64,000 nt of DNA from Roseibium album. GTDB taxonomy: Bacteria; Pseudomonadota; Alphaproteobacteria; Rhizobiales; Stappiaceae. Below the pieces are notes generated by a model. It had not been told where the DNA came from. It saw only the letters and a program-made list of their open reading frames with translations, and ran no database searches. The DNA lies in the NCBI RefSeq assembly GCF_001404515.1, contig NZ_CXWE01000008.1:307206-371205 (forward strand). The letters are read 5' to 3'. Made by a program: the position numbers and the translations under genes. Positions 9,038 to 17,868 of the stretch are shown one piece after another. Each line of letters opens with the position of its first letter. Within the stretch, counting starts at the first letter, position 1.

Positions 9038-9049
9038 CATTTCGGTGCG

Positions 9050-9094
9050 TCATTCCGGATGGATGCAGCAAAAGCTGTGTGCCAATCCGGAATG
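9050..9094. terminator. Inverted repeat between convergent cobM and cobB
   Basis: Perfect 11-base arms (TCATTCCGGAT at 9050-9060 and its complement at 9084-9094) enclose a smaller CAGC-AAAA-GCTG hairpin at 9066-9077. It lies between two convergent genes, so transcription termination is the obvious role, although no T-run follows on either side. It could also be a member of a dispersed intergenic palindrome family. Confidence 0.45.
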
Positions 9095-9202
9095 AATTGG
9101 ACCGACGACTGTACGGTTTCGGTTTTTCCAGGTCCTTACCGATCCCGTGACGGGTTCGATACAGGCAGGTTGCCTGCCTCATCTTCTTGCATTTGAGGCG
9201 GG

Positions 9203-10522
9203 TCAAAAAGACGAAATCACATGGGCAAATGAGCCCATCACATTGCCGCTCCGCAATCCCATGTCATCTCGTTTGTTGCCCTCGGCATCTTGCGCGGAAA
9301 ACAGGCGGTCAGCCCTTCCCTCGGATACGATAGACGCATAATGAAATTCATGCCCGGCGAGCGGAGATGTCCAGGGCAACCCGCCAACGGGTTCCAGCAT
9401 GCGATATCCGAGGTGACGCTTGCGATCCTCAAACGACGTCACCAAAGGCAATAGACCCAGCATACCGTGCCTTTCGCCGGACGCGTCGATGAGACCTTCG
9501 CCAAGCGTCATGTAGCCACCGCATTCGCCGTAGATGAGTGTGCCCGCATTCGCAGCCTGCCGCATTCCTGACTTGAAGCCTTCAGCCCCTGCCAAGACCG
9601 CTGCATGGAGTTCCGGATACCCCCCTGGGAGAAATATCGCATCTGCATCCGGGCCTGGGGCTTCGTCGGCAAGCGGTGAAAAGAAAGCGATTTCCGCACC
9701 CTTTCGTTGCCAATCGTGCAACAGGTGCGGATAGGAAAAAGCAAAGGCTACGTCGCGCGCCACCGCTATCTTCCGCCCCAGAGGCGGCGGCAGGTTCATC
9801 CGAATGGCTTCTGCAGCCGGAATACAGGTCGCCGCGCTTTCAATGGCAGCCAGATCAACATGTGTGCGGCAAAGCTCTGCCGCCGTTTCCAGAAACGTCT
9901 CCAGATCCTTGTGCTCACTCGCCTGCACCAGACCCAGATGTCGTTCCGGCAACGTCAATTCCATCGAACGCGGGATGGCCCCGAACACGGTCACACCCAG
10001 CGGTGCGAGCGCTGTACGAAGCATTGTTTCATGACGCGCACTGCCAACGCGGTTAAGGATTACACCTGCAATTTGAACATCGGGCCGGTAATTCTGAAAC
10101 CCGAAAACCTGCGCTGCGACAGACTGAGCCTGCCTGGCACAATCAATGACAAGGATCACGGGAACAGTGAGGACCGCTGCAAGCTCGGCGGCGGATCCCT
10201 TCCCGTTCGCCGCGCCGTCGAACAATCCCATGGCGCCCTCAACCAGAAGCAATTCATGCCCTGCTGCCCGGTCCATCGCCAGGGCGCGCAGCGTATCGGT
10301 GTCCATCGCCCAGGCATCCAGGTTGATGCAGTGTTTGCTGCTGGCTGCTTCGTGAAACTTCGGATCGATATAGTCCGGACCGGATTTCGCTGACGCCACC
10401 AGACGACCGGCATTGCGGAGGGCTCTTAGCAGTGCGAGAGTAAGCGTCGTCTTGCCGGCACCGGAGGAAGGTGCCGCAATCAACACCCCTCCGGGATCCT
10501 GGAATGTCTCGCTATCCGGCAT
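9203..10522 (-). CDS. cobB: Hydrogenobyrinate a,c-diamide synthase CobB
   Basis: CobB amidates the a and c side chains of hydrogenobyrinic acid (or cobyrinic acid) using ATP and glutamine. The 439 residues contain an N-terminal P-loop APSSGAGKTT (17-26), the GAMGLFDGA motif, and a C-terminal class I glutamine amidotransferase domain with the nucleophile Cys in YGECGGYM around residue 332. It overlaps the end of cobA by 11 bases, so cobA-cobB form a minus-strand operon. Whether the substrate carries cobalt cannot be told from sequence. Confidence 0.94.
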   Translation of the reverse strand: MPDSETFQDPGGVLIAAPSSGAGKTTLTLALLRALRNAGRLVASAKSGPDYIDPKFHEAASSKHCINLDAWAMDTDTLRALAMDRAAGHELLLVEGAMGLFDGAANGKGSAAELAAVLTVPVILVIDCARQAQSVAAQVFGFQNYRPDVQIAGVILNRVGSARHETMLRTALAPLGVTVFGAIPRSMELTLPERHLGLVQASEHKDLETFLETAAELCRTHVDLAAIESAATCIPAAEAIRMNLPPPLGRKIAVARDVAFAFSYPHLLHDWQRKGAEIAFFSPLADEAPGPDADAIFLPGGYPELHAAVLAGAEGFKSGMRQAANAGTLIYGECGGYMTLGEGLIDASGERHGMLGLLPLVTSFEDRKRHLGYRMLEPVGGLPWTSPLAGHEFHYASIVSEGRADRLFSAQDAEGNKRDDMGLRSGNVMGSFAHVISSF

Positions 10523-11378
10523 CTGCCGTTCGGTTCTTTGCGCGCAGATCCAGTGGATCGGATGTCAGTATCTTGCCAGACATGGCCCCGAGCCAATCCA
10601 GGCCATTGCGCAGTCGCACGACTTCTCCGACGCAGACTATCGCCGGAGGCTGGATATCGGCAGCTGCAGCATCGACCGCACAGCGACCCAGCGTCGTCTC
10701 CAGAACCTGTTGGCCGGCCAGGGAAGCGTTGCACACGATGCCCACAGGCTCGTCAACAGATCGCCCACAACTTATGAGTTTGCCGGCTATCGTCTCCAGA
10801 TGTTTCATTGCCATGTACATGACTATTACCGGAGATCCCTTTGCAATCCCGTCCCAATTGATGGCATCGGGGGTCAAACCGGTCTGGTCATGACCGGTCA
10901 GGAACGTGACTGCCTGATTGCAATCACGGTGAGTTGCCGGGATGCCCGCGTAGGCGAGACCTCCGATACCGGCAGTGACACCCGGAATGATCCGGAACGG
11001 AACACCTGCCTCGACAAGACCGAGGGCTTCTTCGCCGCCACGCCCGAAGACGAATGGATCGCCGCCTTTCAAGCGAAGCACACGCTTTCCTGCGCGGGCA
11101 TAATCGATGAGCTTCAGTGTGATATCGCGTTGTTTCGGACTGGGTTTGCCGCCGCGTTTGCCAGCAAAATCCGTCACTGCACCGGGTTTGACCCAGTCGA
11201 GAATGCTTCTGTCGACTAGAGCGTCATAAACAACAATATCCGCCTGGCGCAGACCGTTCACGGCGTGCAGCGTCAGGAGGCCGGGATCGCCTGGACCGGC
11301 ACCGGCAAGCCACACCCAGCCAGATTCAAAAACCGGCAGGCCATCGGGAAAACTATTGTTCTTGTCAGTACCGTTCAT
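10512..11378 (-). CDS. cobA: Uroporphyrinogen-III C-methyltransferase CobA
   Basis: CobA methylates uroporphyrinogen III at C-2 and C-7 to give precorrin-2, the branch point to cobalamin and sirohaem. The 288-residue protein carries AGAGPGDPGLLTL near residue 25, VVYDALVD, and RLKGGDPFVFGRGGEE, all hallmarks of the single-domain enzyme; there is no CysG oxidase domain. The first about 20 residues are a variable extension. It is divergent from cbiD, and its start codon overlaps long 5' reading frames on the other strand, so the promoters must be close together. Confidence 0.95.
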   Translation of the reverse strand: MNGTDKNNSFPDGLPVFESGWVWLAGAGPGDPGLLTLHAVNGLRQADIVVYDALVDRSILDWVKPGAVTDFAGKRGGKPSPKQRDITLKLIDYARAGKRVLRLKGGDPFVFGRGGEEALGLVEAGVPFRIIPGVTAGIGGLAYAGIPATHRDCNQAVTFLTGHDQTGLTPDAINWDGIAKGSPVIVMYMAMKHLETIAGKLISCGRSVDEPVGIVCNASLAGQQVLETTLGRCAVDAAAADIQPPAIVCVGEVVRLRNGLDWLGAMSGKILTSDPLDLRAKNRTADAG

Positions 11379-11508
11379 GAATTCTGTTTATCCGGCATTT
11401 TCCGGAACGCCAAGCACCTGCGCGATGGAAAACACAAGGAATGCGACATTTAAGAGCAATGTCGCTCAGGAGCGCGCACCGGTCTGCAACATCAGCTATA
11501 GAGTTTGC

Positions 11509-12606
11509 ATGTCGAGGAACGAACCGAAAGAACTGAGACGAGGCTGGACGACGGGCGCATGTGCAACGGCTGCGGCCAAGGCTGCCTATTGTGCACTCAT
11601 AACCGGCACATTTCCCGACCCTGTTGAGATTTCCCTGCCAAGAGGCGGCACCGCCGATTTCATTCTCACCCGGCACAGTATTTCCGGTGATGTTTCCAGC
11701 GCGACCATCACCAAGGATGCGGGTGACGATCCTGACGTGACACATGGCGCCCTGATCACATCGACCGTGCGGATTTTGGAACCCGGATCGGGTGTCCGGT
11801 TCAAGGCCGGCGACGGTGTCGGCACGGTGACGCGGCCAGGCTTGCCGATCCCGCCGGGCGAACCGGCGATCAACCCGGTTCCGCGACAGATGATGCAGAC
11901 AGCGATCGGGGAAGTCGCGGACAAATACGGCGCAACAGGTGATGTGGAAATCGAAGTCTCGATTGACGGCGGCGCGGAACTGGCGCTCAAGACAATGAAC
12001 GGGCGTCTCGGCATCGTCGGTGGACTGTCGGTGCTTGGGACAACCGGTATCGTGCGCCCGTTTTCCTGTGCGGCCTGGATCGCTTCCATCCATCGCGGTA
12101 TCGATGTCGCGCGCGCAATCGGTCTGACTCATGTCGTCGGCGCCACCGGAACGTCCTCCGAAGATGCGGTAAAGGCGCGATATTCTCTCGACGAGACAGC
12201 CTACCTGGATATGGGTGACTTTGCCGGTGGCCTGCTCAAGTACCTGCGCCATCACCCTGTCGACAGGCTGACCCTCGCCGGAGGGTTCGCCAAGTTCTCA
12301 AAGCTGGCGCAAGGTGCGCTCGACCTGCATTCAGCGCGGAGTTCCGTCGATTTTTCCTTTCTGCAGGACCTTCTTGCAGAAGCCGGTGCGTCTCCTTCTT
12401 CCATCGTCGATGCCGCCCAGGCAAATACGGCAAAGGAAGTACTCGACCGGTCACTGGAGGAAAATGTCGACCTGAGCGGTTTGCTGGCAAAACGAACAAA
12501 GCTGGAAGTCCGGAAAATTCTCAAGGGTGCGCCGGTTGCACTGGAAGTTCTGATAACCGATCGGCAGGGCAACGTCCTGGGAGAAAGCGGCTTTGACGGC
12601 ACCTGA
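11509..12606 (+). CDS. cbiD: Cobalt-precorrin-5B C1-methyltransferase CbiD
   Basis: CbiD methylates C-1 of cobalt-precorrin-5B in the anaerobic pathway; CobF does the equivalent step in the aerobic one. The 365-residue protein starts with the diagnostic RRGWTTGACATAAAKAA and carries GTTGIVRPFS and LAGGFAKFSK further on. I set the start at ATG 11509, just before the conserved N-terminus, although the frame stays open to 11356; the ribosome-binding site is weak. Its stop overlaps the start of cobK. Its presence with CobI/CobJ/CobM suggests it replaces CobF. Confidence 0.93.
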   Translation: MSRNEPKELRRGWTTGACATAAAKAAYCALITGTFPDPVEISLPRGGTADFILTRHSISGDVSSATITKDAGDDPDVTHGALITSTVRILEPGSGVRFKAGDGVGTVTRPGLPIPPGEPAINPVPRQMMQTAIGEVADKYGATGDVEIEVSIDGGAELALKTMNGRLGIVGGLSVLGTTGIVRPFSCAAWIASIHRGIDVARAIGLTHVVGATGTSSEDAVKARYSLDETAYLDMGDFAGGLLKYLRHHPVDRLTLAGGFAKFSKLAQGALDLHSARSSVDFSFLQDLLAEAGASPSSIVDAAQANTAKEVLDRSLEENVDLSGLLAKRTKLEVRKILKGAPVALEVLITDRQGNVLGESGFDGT

Positions 12607-13354
12607 TCACATTTTGCTGCTCGCGGGGACTTTCGAAGCCCGTCAGCTCGCCGAAAGGCTGAGCAGCACGTTTCCCGGACTGCACCTGACCGTTTCCTTC
12701 GCCGGCGTTGTCAGAGATCTACCGGATCTTGGAGTACCCACACGTATCGGCGGATTCGGCGGGACAGCCGGGCTCGCAAAATTTCTTGAAGATGAGAGCG
12801 TCACCCTGGTCATCGATGCGACGCACCCTTTTGCGGCGCAGATGAGCCGCAATGCTTTTGAGGCCTGCAGCAACTGTCGACTGCCCCTTCTTCGCCTGGA
12901 ACGTCCGGCCTGGAAACCTCTCGAGGAAGACCGGTGGGAACCGGTTGTTTCGATAGAGGATGCGGTTTCAGCGCTGCCGTCTGCGTCCCGCGCATTTCTG
13001 GCAGTTGGACGCAAGGAAATCTCCCGTTTTTACCCTCGTTCGGACATTTTCGGTGTTGCGCGCATGATCGAGCCGCCTCGCCAACCTTTGCCGCCACAAT
13101 GGGAACTGGTTCTGGCACGGCCATCAAGTTCGGCGGAGGAAGAGATGTCACTGCTGCGTAAGCGCGGCATCACGCATCTGGTTGCGAAAAACAGTGGTGG
13201 GGAACGGTCCTACGCCAAGATCGAAGCCGCTCGCAGACTGGGATTGCCGGTAATCATGATTGACCGGCCGAAACCGCCATGGACAAAGACATCAACGACC
13301 GTCGCGGACACGGTTGAAAAAATACGCATTGTCCTGGCGAGCAATAGATCCTGA
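12593..13354 (+). CDS. cobK: Precorrin-6A reductase CobK
   Basis: CobK (CbiJ family) reduces precorrin-6A with NADPH. The 253-residue protein begins ILLLAGTFEARQLAERL, then shows DATHPFAAQMSRNA and VAKNSGGERSYAKIEAA, all typical. The start is a TTG at 12593 preceded by GGGAGAA, and the gene overlaps cbiD by 14 bases, so the two are coupled. Its stop is 15 bases from the convergent exopolysaccharide gene. Confidence 0.93.
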   Translation: MTAPDHILLLAGTFEARQLAERLSSTFPGLHLTVSFAGVVRDLPDLGVPTRIGGFGGTAGLAKFLEDESVTLVIDATHPFAAQMSRNAFEACSNCRLPLLRLERPAWKPLEEDRWEPVVSIEDAVSALPSASRAFLAVGRKEISRFYPRSDIFGVARMIEPPRQPLPPQWELVLARPSSSAEEEMSLLRKRGITHLVAKNSGGERSYAKIEAARRLGLPVIMIDRPKPPWTKTSTTVADTVEKIRIVLASNRS

Positions 13355-13369
13355 ACGCGGTTCGGCGCG

Positions 13370-14149
13370 CTAGTTTTCTGTGTCTGACTTTCCAAATTTA
13401 AGCTTCAGAAGTGCGATGAAGAAACGCGGAATCCCTATGATGTACCTGCGAAACAAGCGGCGTGGTTCCTGCAACAGGCGGAACAGCCATTCCAGACCAA
13501 TGGACTGTACGAATTTCGGTGCCCTGACGACTGAACCGGACATGAAATCGAACAATGCGCCGACGCCGATTGCCACCGTGGCATTCAGCCTGACGCGATT
13601 TTCGACGATAAATTTCTCCTGCCTCGGATTGCCCATGCCGACAAGAAGCAGATCCGGTCGGGCGCGATTGATTTGCTCGCAGACGTGCGAGCATTCACCC
13701 AAGTCAAAATATCCGTTCCGGGCTCCGACAACATGGTGCATCGGATAGACCGTTTCGATGTGTTTTTTTGCAAGCTGAACGTGGCGGTCCGTCGCTCCCA
13801 GCAAAAAAATCTTCAAGGGAAATCCGACTTCCGTGAGAATATCCGGGATCAGATCTGTACCGTTCAAATTGTCCGGGAAAGATTTCCCGTTCAAAAAGCG
13901 ACTTGCCAGGTCGACGCCGATTCCGTCGTTCAACAATGTCATGTGCCGAAGCGTTTCGGCAAATGCCGGATTATCCAAAGCGGTCAGTGTTGTGTGTGCA
14001 TTGCAAATGGCGATGTCGAGCGGATAGCTCATCTGGACAGATGACCGCACAAGCTGAACAGCTTCCTCACTGCTCATCCTCAAGATCGCCAACGGACCGA
14101 TTGGCGATGTACCGGCCCTGATCGGAAGATTCAGATCCACCTTATTCAT
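13370..14149 (-). CDS. WecG/TagA/CpsF-family glycosyltransferase (GumM-like)
   Basis: This family (GT26) adds a sugar from a nucleotide donor onto lipid-linked intermediates at the inner membrane. The 259-residue protein shows NAHTTLTAL, LNDGIGVDLASRFL, and the signature LLVGMGNPRQEKFI. The end has a basic amphipathic tail (LFRRYIIGIPRFFIAL) that suits membrane association. The ATG at 14149 is my choice; a TTG at 14203 would add 18 residues. It is divergent from the Wzz-like gene and next to GumK- and GumH-like transferases, which points to a xanthan/acetan-type repeat unit, where GumM adds glucuronic-acid-linked or backbone sugars. Confidence 0.88.
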   Translation of the reverse strand: MNKVDLNLPIRAGTSPIGPLAILRMSSEEAVQLVRSSVQMSYPLDIAICNAHTTLTALDNPAFAETLRHMTLLNDGIGVDLASRFLNGKSFPDNLNGTDLIPDILTEVGFPLKIFLLGATDRHVQLAKKHIETVYPMHHVVGARNGYFDLGECSHVCEQINRARPDLLLVGMGNPRQEKFIVENRVRLNATVAIGVGALFDFMSGSVVRAPKFVQSIGLEWLFRLLQEPRRLFRRYIIGIPRFFIALLKLKFGKSDTEN

Positions 14150-14492
14150 CAAAGGAGAGCCACATGGTATTGAATGCACTTTATCCGTCTTGTCTTTGTT
14201 CAAGATTGAATTGTCTTATCTCGAATACAATTAAAATAACTTAATTCAGAAATGGCGCCGATATTATTATTAATACTTGGTTTTCGTGACACTCGATTTT
14301 CTAATTAACCTAGAAACTTCTTCTAAACGCTTGCTCGAAGTTGAGGCGGTTCCGATCTGCTTATTTGCGATGCGTTAATCATGTTTGTTTACCAATGAGG
14401 ATGGTGACCGGTCTTCTGGCTAAGAACCCGGAAGATGGCGGTCATGAACTCGGCATGCAGCGAATGCGACGAAACTGAAGACCGATGGCAGT
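14150..14492. promoter_or_regulatory. AT-rich divergent intergenic region of EPS genes
   Basis: This 343-base region separates two divergent exopolysaccharide genes. The part from about 14204 to 14340 is strikingly AT-rich compared with the coding DNA (runs such as ATTATTATTAATAC), so it probably carries promoters for both sides and may be a target of an AT-binding regulator of the MucR/Ros kind. No clear -35/-10 pair or repeated operator could be fixed by eye, and no gene is visible. Confidence 0.45.
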
Positions 14493-16568
14493 ATGATTGA
14501 TTTGTCAGAGATACCGGCGATCCTGCGGCGCCACCTGGTCTGGTTGATCGTGTGCCCGATCGTCTTTGCGGTCCTTGCCCTCACCTACGCCGCTCTCAAG
14601 ACGCCGGTCTACCAGACCAGCGCGGAATTGCTGGTGCAGCCGGACGGGGTTCAGATCATCGGCACAGATCCGACGGCGCCGGGCAGAAGCCAGACCTTGC
14701 AAGCGATGGATCTTGATAGCCAGACCTTCGTGATCCTGTCCGCGGGTGTCCTGAACGAAGTCGCCAACAACCTTAAGCTCGATATCGATCCGGGTTTTTA
14801 TCAGCCCGGCCTGCGAAACAGGCTGCTTTCTGTCATCGGAGGTGGCCTTTCCGGCAACTCCAGGTCTTCTTCCGATGTTCGGGCCGCAACGCTGGAAGCC
14901 CTGAGAGAGGCGATCAACGTCTTTCGGCTGGGCCGATCATTCGTCTTTTCGATCACTGTCAGCCATCCCGACCCCGAGCTGGCAGCGTCAATTGCCAACG
15001 AAACCGCCCGGGTCTACATCGAGCAAAACCGAAGCACCCGGACCGAAGCATTGGCCCGAGCCAGCACGACCCTGGGCAAGCAGGCGCAGCAATTGCGTTC
15101 ACGCGTCGAAACAGCGGAAGCTGCGGTGGAAGCCTACAAGGCGCGACAAGGTTTGATCAGCACCTCCGGCGGGTCCGTCATCGACCAGCAGCTGGACGCG
15201 CTGAACACCCAAATCACCGATGCACGGGTCGAACTGGAGCGCGCAAAGTCACTCTATGACCAGATGGCGCCCCTGACGCTGTCCGACGTGGAGGCAGGTG
15301 CGGTTCCGGGTGGCACAGAAAACACGGTCCTGAGCTCACTGAGGGTCCAATATGCCCAGGTGGCGCAACAGGTTGCAGAAGCCGCAACAACCCTTGGATC
15401 AAACCATCCAACGCTGCTTGAATTGCGTTCGCAACTATCAAATACGCAAAGAGAAATACAAAGTGAGTTGCAGCGTATCAAGCAGTCTGTCCGCAACCGT
15501 TTTGAACAGGCCCAGTCGACGGTCAACGCTCTCGAGCTGCAGTCGAAAAATCTCCAGTCGCAGAATACGGTGCAGGGCAAGGCCCTGATCGAACTTCGGC
15601 AGCTGCAAAGTGAAGCCGGTGCGAGCCGGGCGGTCTACGAAGCCTTTCTGAAACGCTCCAGAGAACTTGAAGAACTTCCGGAGCTCGACACAAGCACGAC
15701 CCGTATTTTGTCCGAGGCTCCCGTTCCGACCACTGCGAGCGGGCCCAAGAAAATTCTCGTGCTTGGTGCCGCCCTGGTCTTCGGATTTGCTGTTGCGGCG
15801 TCGGGAGCGGTGTTGCTGACAGTTCTCAGGGGACCCATGATGTCCGAACGGCAACTTGTCACGCAAACAAGTGCCCCCATCCTGGCCAACCTGAACAAAC
15901 CGGCGCAGGAAAGCGCGTCCCTGATAAGATTGCCGCATCTGGCCGGAACCGATCGAACACAGCTGGAGTCCAAGGCTGCAATCGCACGGGTTCGGGTCGC
16001 CTACGCACTCAGAAATGCAATCGCCTATAATCGCCCAGCCAACATCCTTGCTCTTTCGGTCGGACGCACCGGCGACACCTCCGAGTTTGTTCGCAGCGTC
16101 GCGGAAGAACTCCATGATATGGGTGAAGAGATCCTCTTTGCTCATACGACCAACAATCGCCAGGACGAAACCAAAGTCCCCCGTAAACCTCAACCGGTCA
16201 CTCCGGGAATAGACGCCATTCAAACGATTGCCGCCAAGCTTTCGAGCTCAAGTGGCGCGGTGCCTCGGTCAGCCGGTGACGCCGATGCGGCCGGTCTTGC
16301 CGGGTACCTTCGTGTGGAGCACATCGATCCTCGCAAGAAATATGCGTCAGGCGGCGATCTCGGCTCCGCAAATGAAGATATTCTGCTTGTCGACGCAGGG
16401 AACATCGATGAAAGCCCGATGCTGCCGGTCCTGCTACGGCATTGCGACGGCATCATTCTGATCACGGCAGTAGGAGACACCAACGAGACCGAGTTCGAGC
16501 ACGCGGCCGCCTTCCTGGAACCCTGGTATGACCGGATCATCGGAAATGTTGTCCTCAGCGCTGCATGA
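14493..16568 (+). CDS. Polysaccharide co-polymerase, Wzz/GumC-like with degenerate kinase domain
   Basis: A 691-residue inner-membrane chain-length/export protein. The first helix is at about residues 14-34, followed by the Wzz fold (PVYQTSAELLVQ), a long periplasmic coiled coil (about 180-390) and a second helix at about 421-447. The C-terminal 210 residues align in layout with the cytoplasmic BY-kinase domain, but the expected P-loop is replaced by SVGRTGDTSEFV (about 522), with no GKS/T; a Walker-B-like DILLVDAGN remains at about 628. There is also no Tyr cluster at the C-terminus. It is the first gene of the plus-strand part of the EPS locus and overlaps the polymerase gene. Confidence 0.88.
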   Translation: MIDLSEIPAILRRHLVWLIVCPIVFAVLALTYAALKTPVYQTSAELLVQPDGVQIIGTDPTAPGRSQTLQAMDLDSQTFVILSAGVLNEVANNLKLDIDPGFYQPGLRNRLLSVIGGGLSGNSRSSSDVRAATLEALREAINVFRLGRSFVFSITVSHPDPELAASIANETARVYIEQNRSTRTEALARASTTLGKQAQQLRSRVETAEAAVEAYKARQGLISTSGGSVIDQQLDALNTQITDARVELERAKSLYDQMAPLTLSDVEAGAVPGGTENTVLSSLRVQYAQVAQQVAEAATTLGSNHPTLLELRSQLSNTQREIQSELQRIKQSVRNRFEQAQSTVNALELQSKNLQSQNTVQGKALIELRQLQSEAGASRAVYEAFLKRSRELEELPELDTSTTRILSEAPVPTTASGPKKILVLGAALVFGFAVAASGAVLLTVLRGPMMSERQLVTQTSAPILANLNKPAQESASLIRLPHLAGTDRTQLESKAAIARVRVAYALRNAIAYNRPANILALSVGRTGDTSEFVRSVAEELHDMGEEILFAHTTNNRQDETKVPRKPQPVTPGIDAIQTIAAKLSSSSGAVPRSAGDADAAGLAGYLRVEHIDPRKKYASGGDLGSANEDILLVDAGNIDESPMLPVLLRHCDGIILITAVGDTNETEFEHAAAFLEPWYDRIIGNVVLSAA

Positions 16569-17850
16569 GCACCAGATTGCGGTCCCGACAGCACCGGACC
16601 TGGAGCGGACACAGTACCGGCTTTGGCTGAAAGCCGTCTATGCAGTGGTCGTCGGAACTCTTCTTTTCAATTTTGTCCTGGCCTTCGTGAACACCAATGT
16701 GTTCCGAATTTCCGAAAGCCACGTGATCCTGTCGGAAATGGCATTGCTTGCAGTCGCACTTTTCCTGATCTTCAGCCGCAACACCCTGCTGTTACTGATT
16801 TTACTGCTCTATTTCAGCTACATGGCGCTGATCCTCACCTTGCGACCCGAGCTGGATCTCAAGGCGATCCGCGATTTCCTGATCCCGATCGTCTTCTATT
16901 TGATCGGCAGGAACTTCAGACAAATCGAGGATGCGGACCGACTGGTGTGGATCAGTGCCCTTGTCGTCCTGTCGGTCGGGTTTTTCGAGTTTGTCTTTCT
17001 TGATGTCTATACCGGACTCGTGAGCATCTTCGACTATTACGTTGCCCGTGGGACGCTGAGTGCGGATGCCAATTTCATCGAAGGCTCCAATCTCTTTGTC
17101 TCCAGCACACGCGTAGACGGACGGAATTTTCTTGAATTCCTGGGGAACGTTCGTGCCTCGTCGGTGTTCCTGGAACCTGTGACAATGGGCAATTTCGGCG
17201 CCTTCCTGTGCCTCTGGGCGCTTTTCCGTTCAGGTATGCGTTATCGCTCACTGATGTTTGCTGCCGCTTTCGCAGCCGTCATTCTCCCAGACGCCCGTTT
17301 TGGAATGTTCGTTTGCATTGCAATGGTCGCCGCAGCGGTGGCCGGACTCTTTCTGCCCAGAGTGACCTGGTGGAGCTTGCCGCTGCTGATCGTTTTCGCA
17401 CTCGGCCTCTACGGAGGCTGGTCGACACAGATCGGATGGAGTGACGATTTTGCAGGCCGACTGGTGCACGCAAGCCAGTTGCTGCAGAAAGTCACGCCGG
17501 AGATCCTGTTCGGTGTCGACGGAAACGTGCCGTTCCTTGCAGACAACGGCTTTGCCTATTCACTCGCGCAAATCGGCGCCATCGGTCTTATCGCCCTGTG
17601 GACCTGCTATGTTTTCGCACCTTACGAAGATCAGCGCGCAATACAGTTCAAGGCATTGGCCGCGACCTACATCGCGCTGCTCATGACAATTTCCAACTCA
17701 TTTTATTCGATCAAGCTTGCTGCGCTCTTCTGGATAGTTGCCGGCGCGGCCGACGTTGTCCGCCTCTCAGCCGTAAAACCATCAAGGCGGCCATCAAAAC
17801 CTTCGCAAGTTGCCGAATTCCCCGGATCTGAGCGCATGAAGCGAGCCTGA
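16528..17850 (+). CDS. Polysaccharide polymerase-like membrane protein (Wzy/GumE type)
   Basis: A 440-residue protein with about ten hydrophobic helices, arranged like Wzy polymerases or O-antigen ligases, with a larger periplasmic loop around residues 160-215 (SSTRVDGRNFLEFLG) and a late motif DGNVPFLADNGFAYSL. Such proteins join lipid-linked repeat units in the periplasm. The start overlaps the end of the Wzz-like gene by 41 bases (GGAA seven bases before ATG 16528; ATG 16546 is an alternative). The family is weakly conserved, so the call leans on topology and neighbours. Confidence 0.75.
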   Translation: MTGSSEMLSSALHEHQIAVPTAPDLERTQYRLWLKAVYAVVVGTLLFNFVLAFVNTNVFRISESHVILSEMALLAVALFLIFSRNTLLLLILLLYFSYMALILTLRPELDLKAIRDFLIPIVFYLIGRNFRQIEDADRLVWISALVVLSVGFFEFVFLDVYTGLVSIFDYYVARGTLSADANFIEGSNLFVSSTRVDGRNFLEFLGNVRASSVFLEPVTMGNFGAFLCLWALFRSGMRYRSLMFAAAFAAVILPDARFGMFVCIAMVAAAVAGLFLPRVTWWSLPLLIVFALGLYGGWSTQIGWSDDFAGRLVHASQLLQKVTPEILFGVDGNVPFLADNGFAYSLAQIGAIGLIALWTCYVFAPYEDQRAIQFKALAATYIALLMTISNSFYSIKLAALFWIVAGAADVVRLSAVKPSRRPSKPSQVAEFPGSERMKRA

Positions 17851-17868
17851 CTGGCTGCATGGCGAGAC

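Noticed and set aside
14408..14424. Minus-strand AGCCAGAAGACCGG, like a B12 box, near the EPS promoter region
   Set aside because: No accompanying core elements of a cobalamin riboswitch are found upstream on that strand, and the neighbouring genes are not B12-related.
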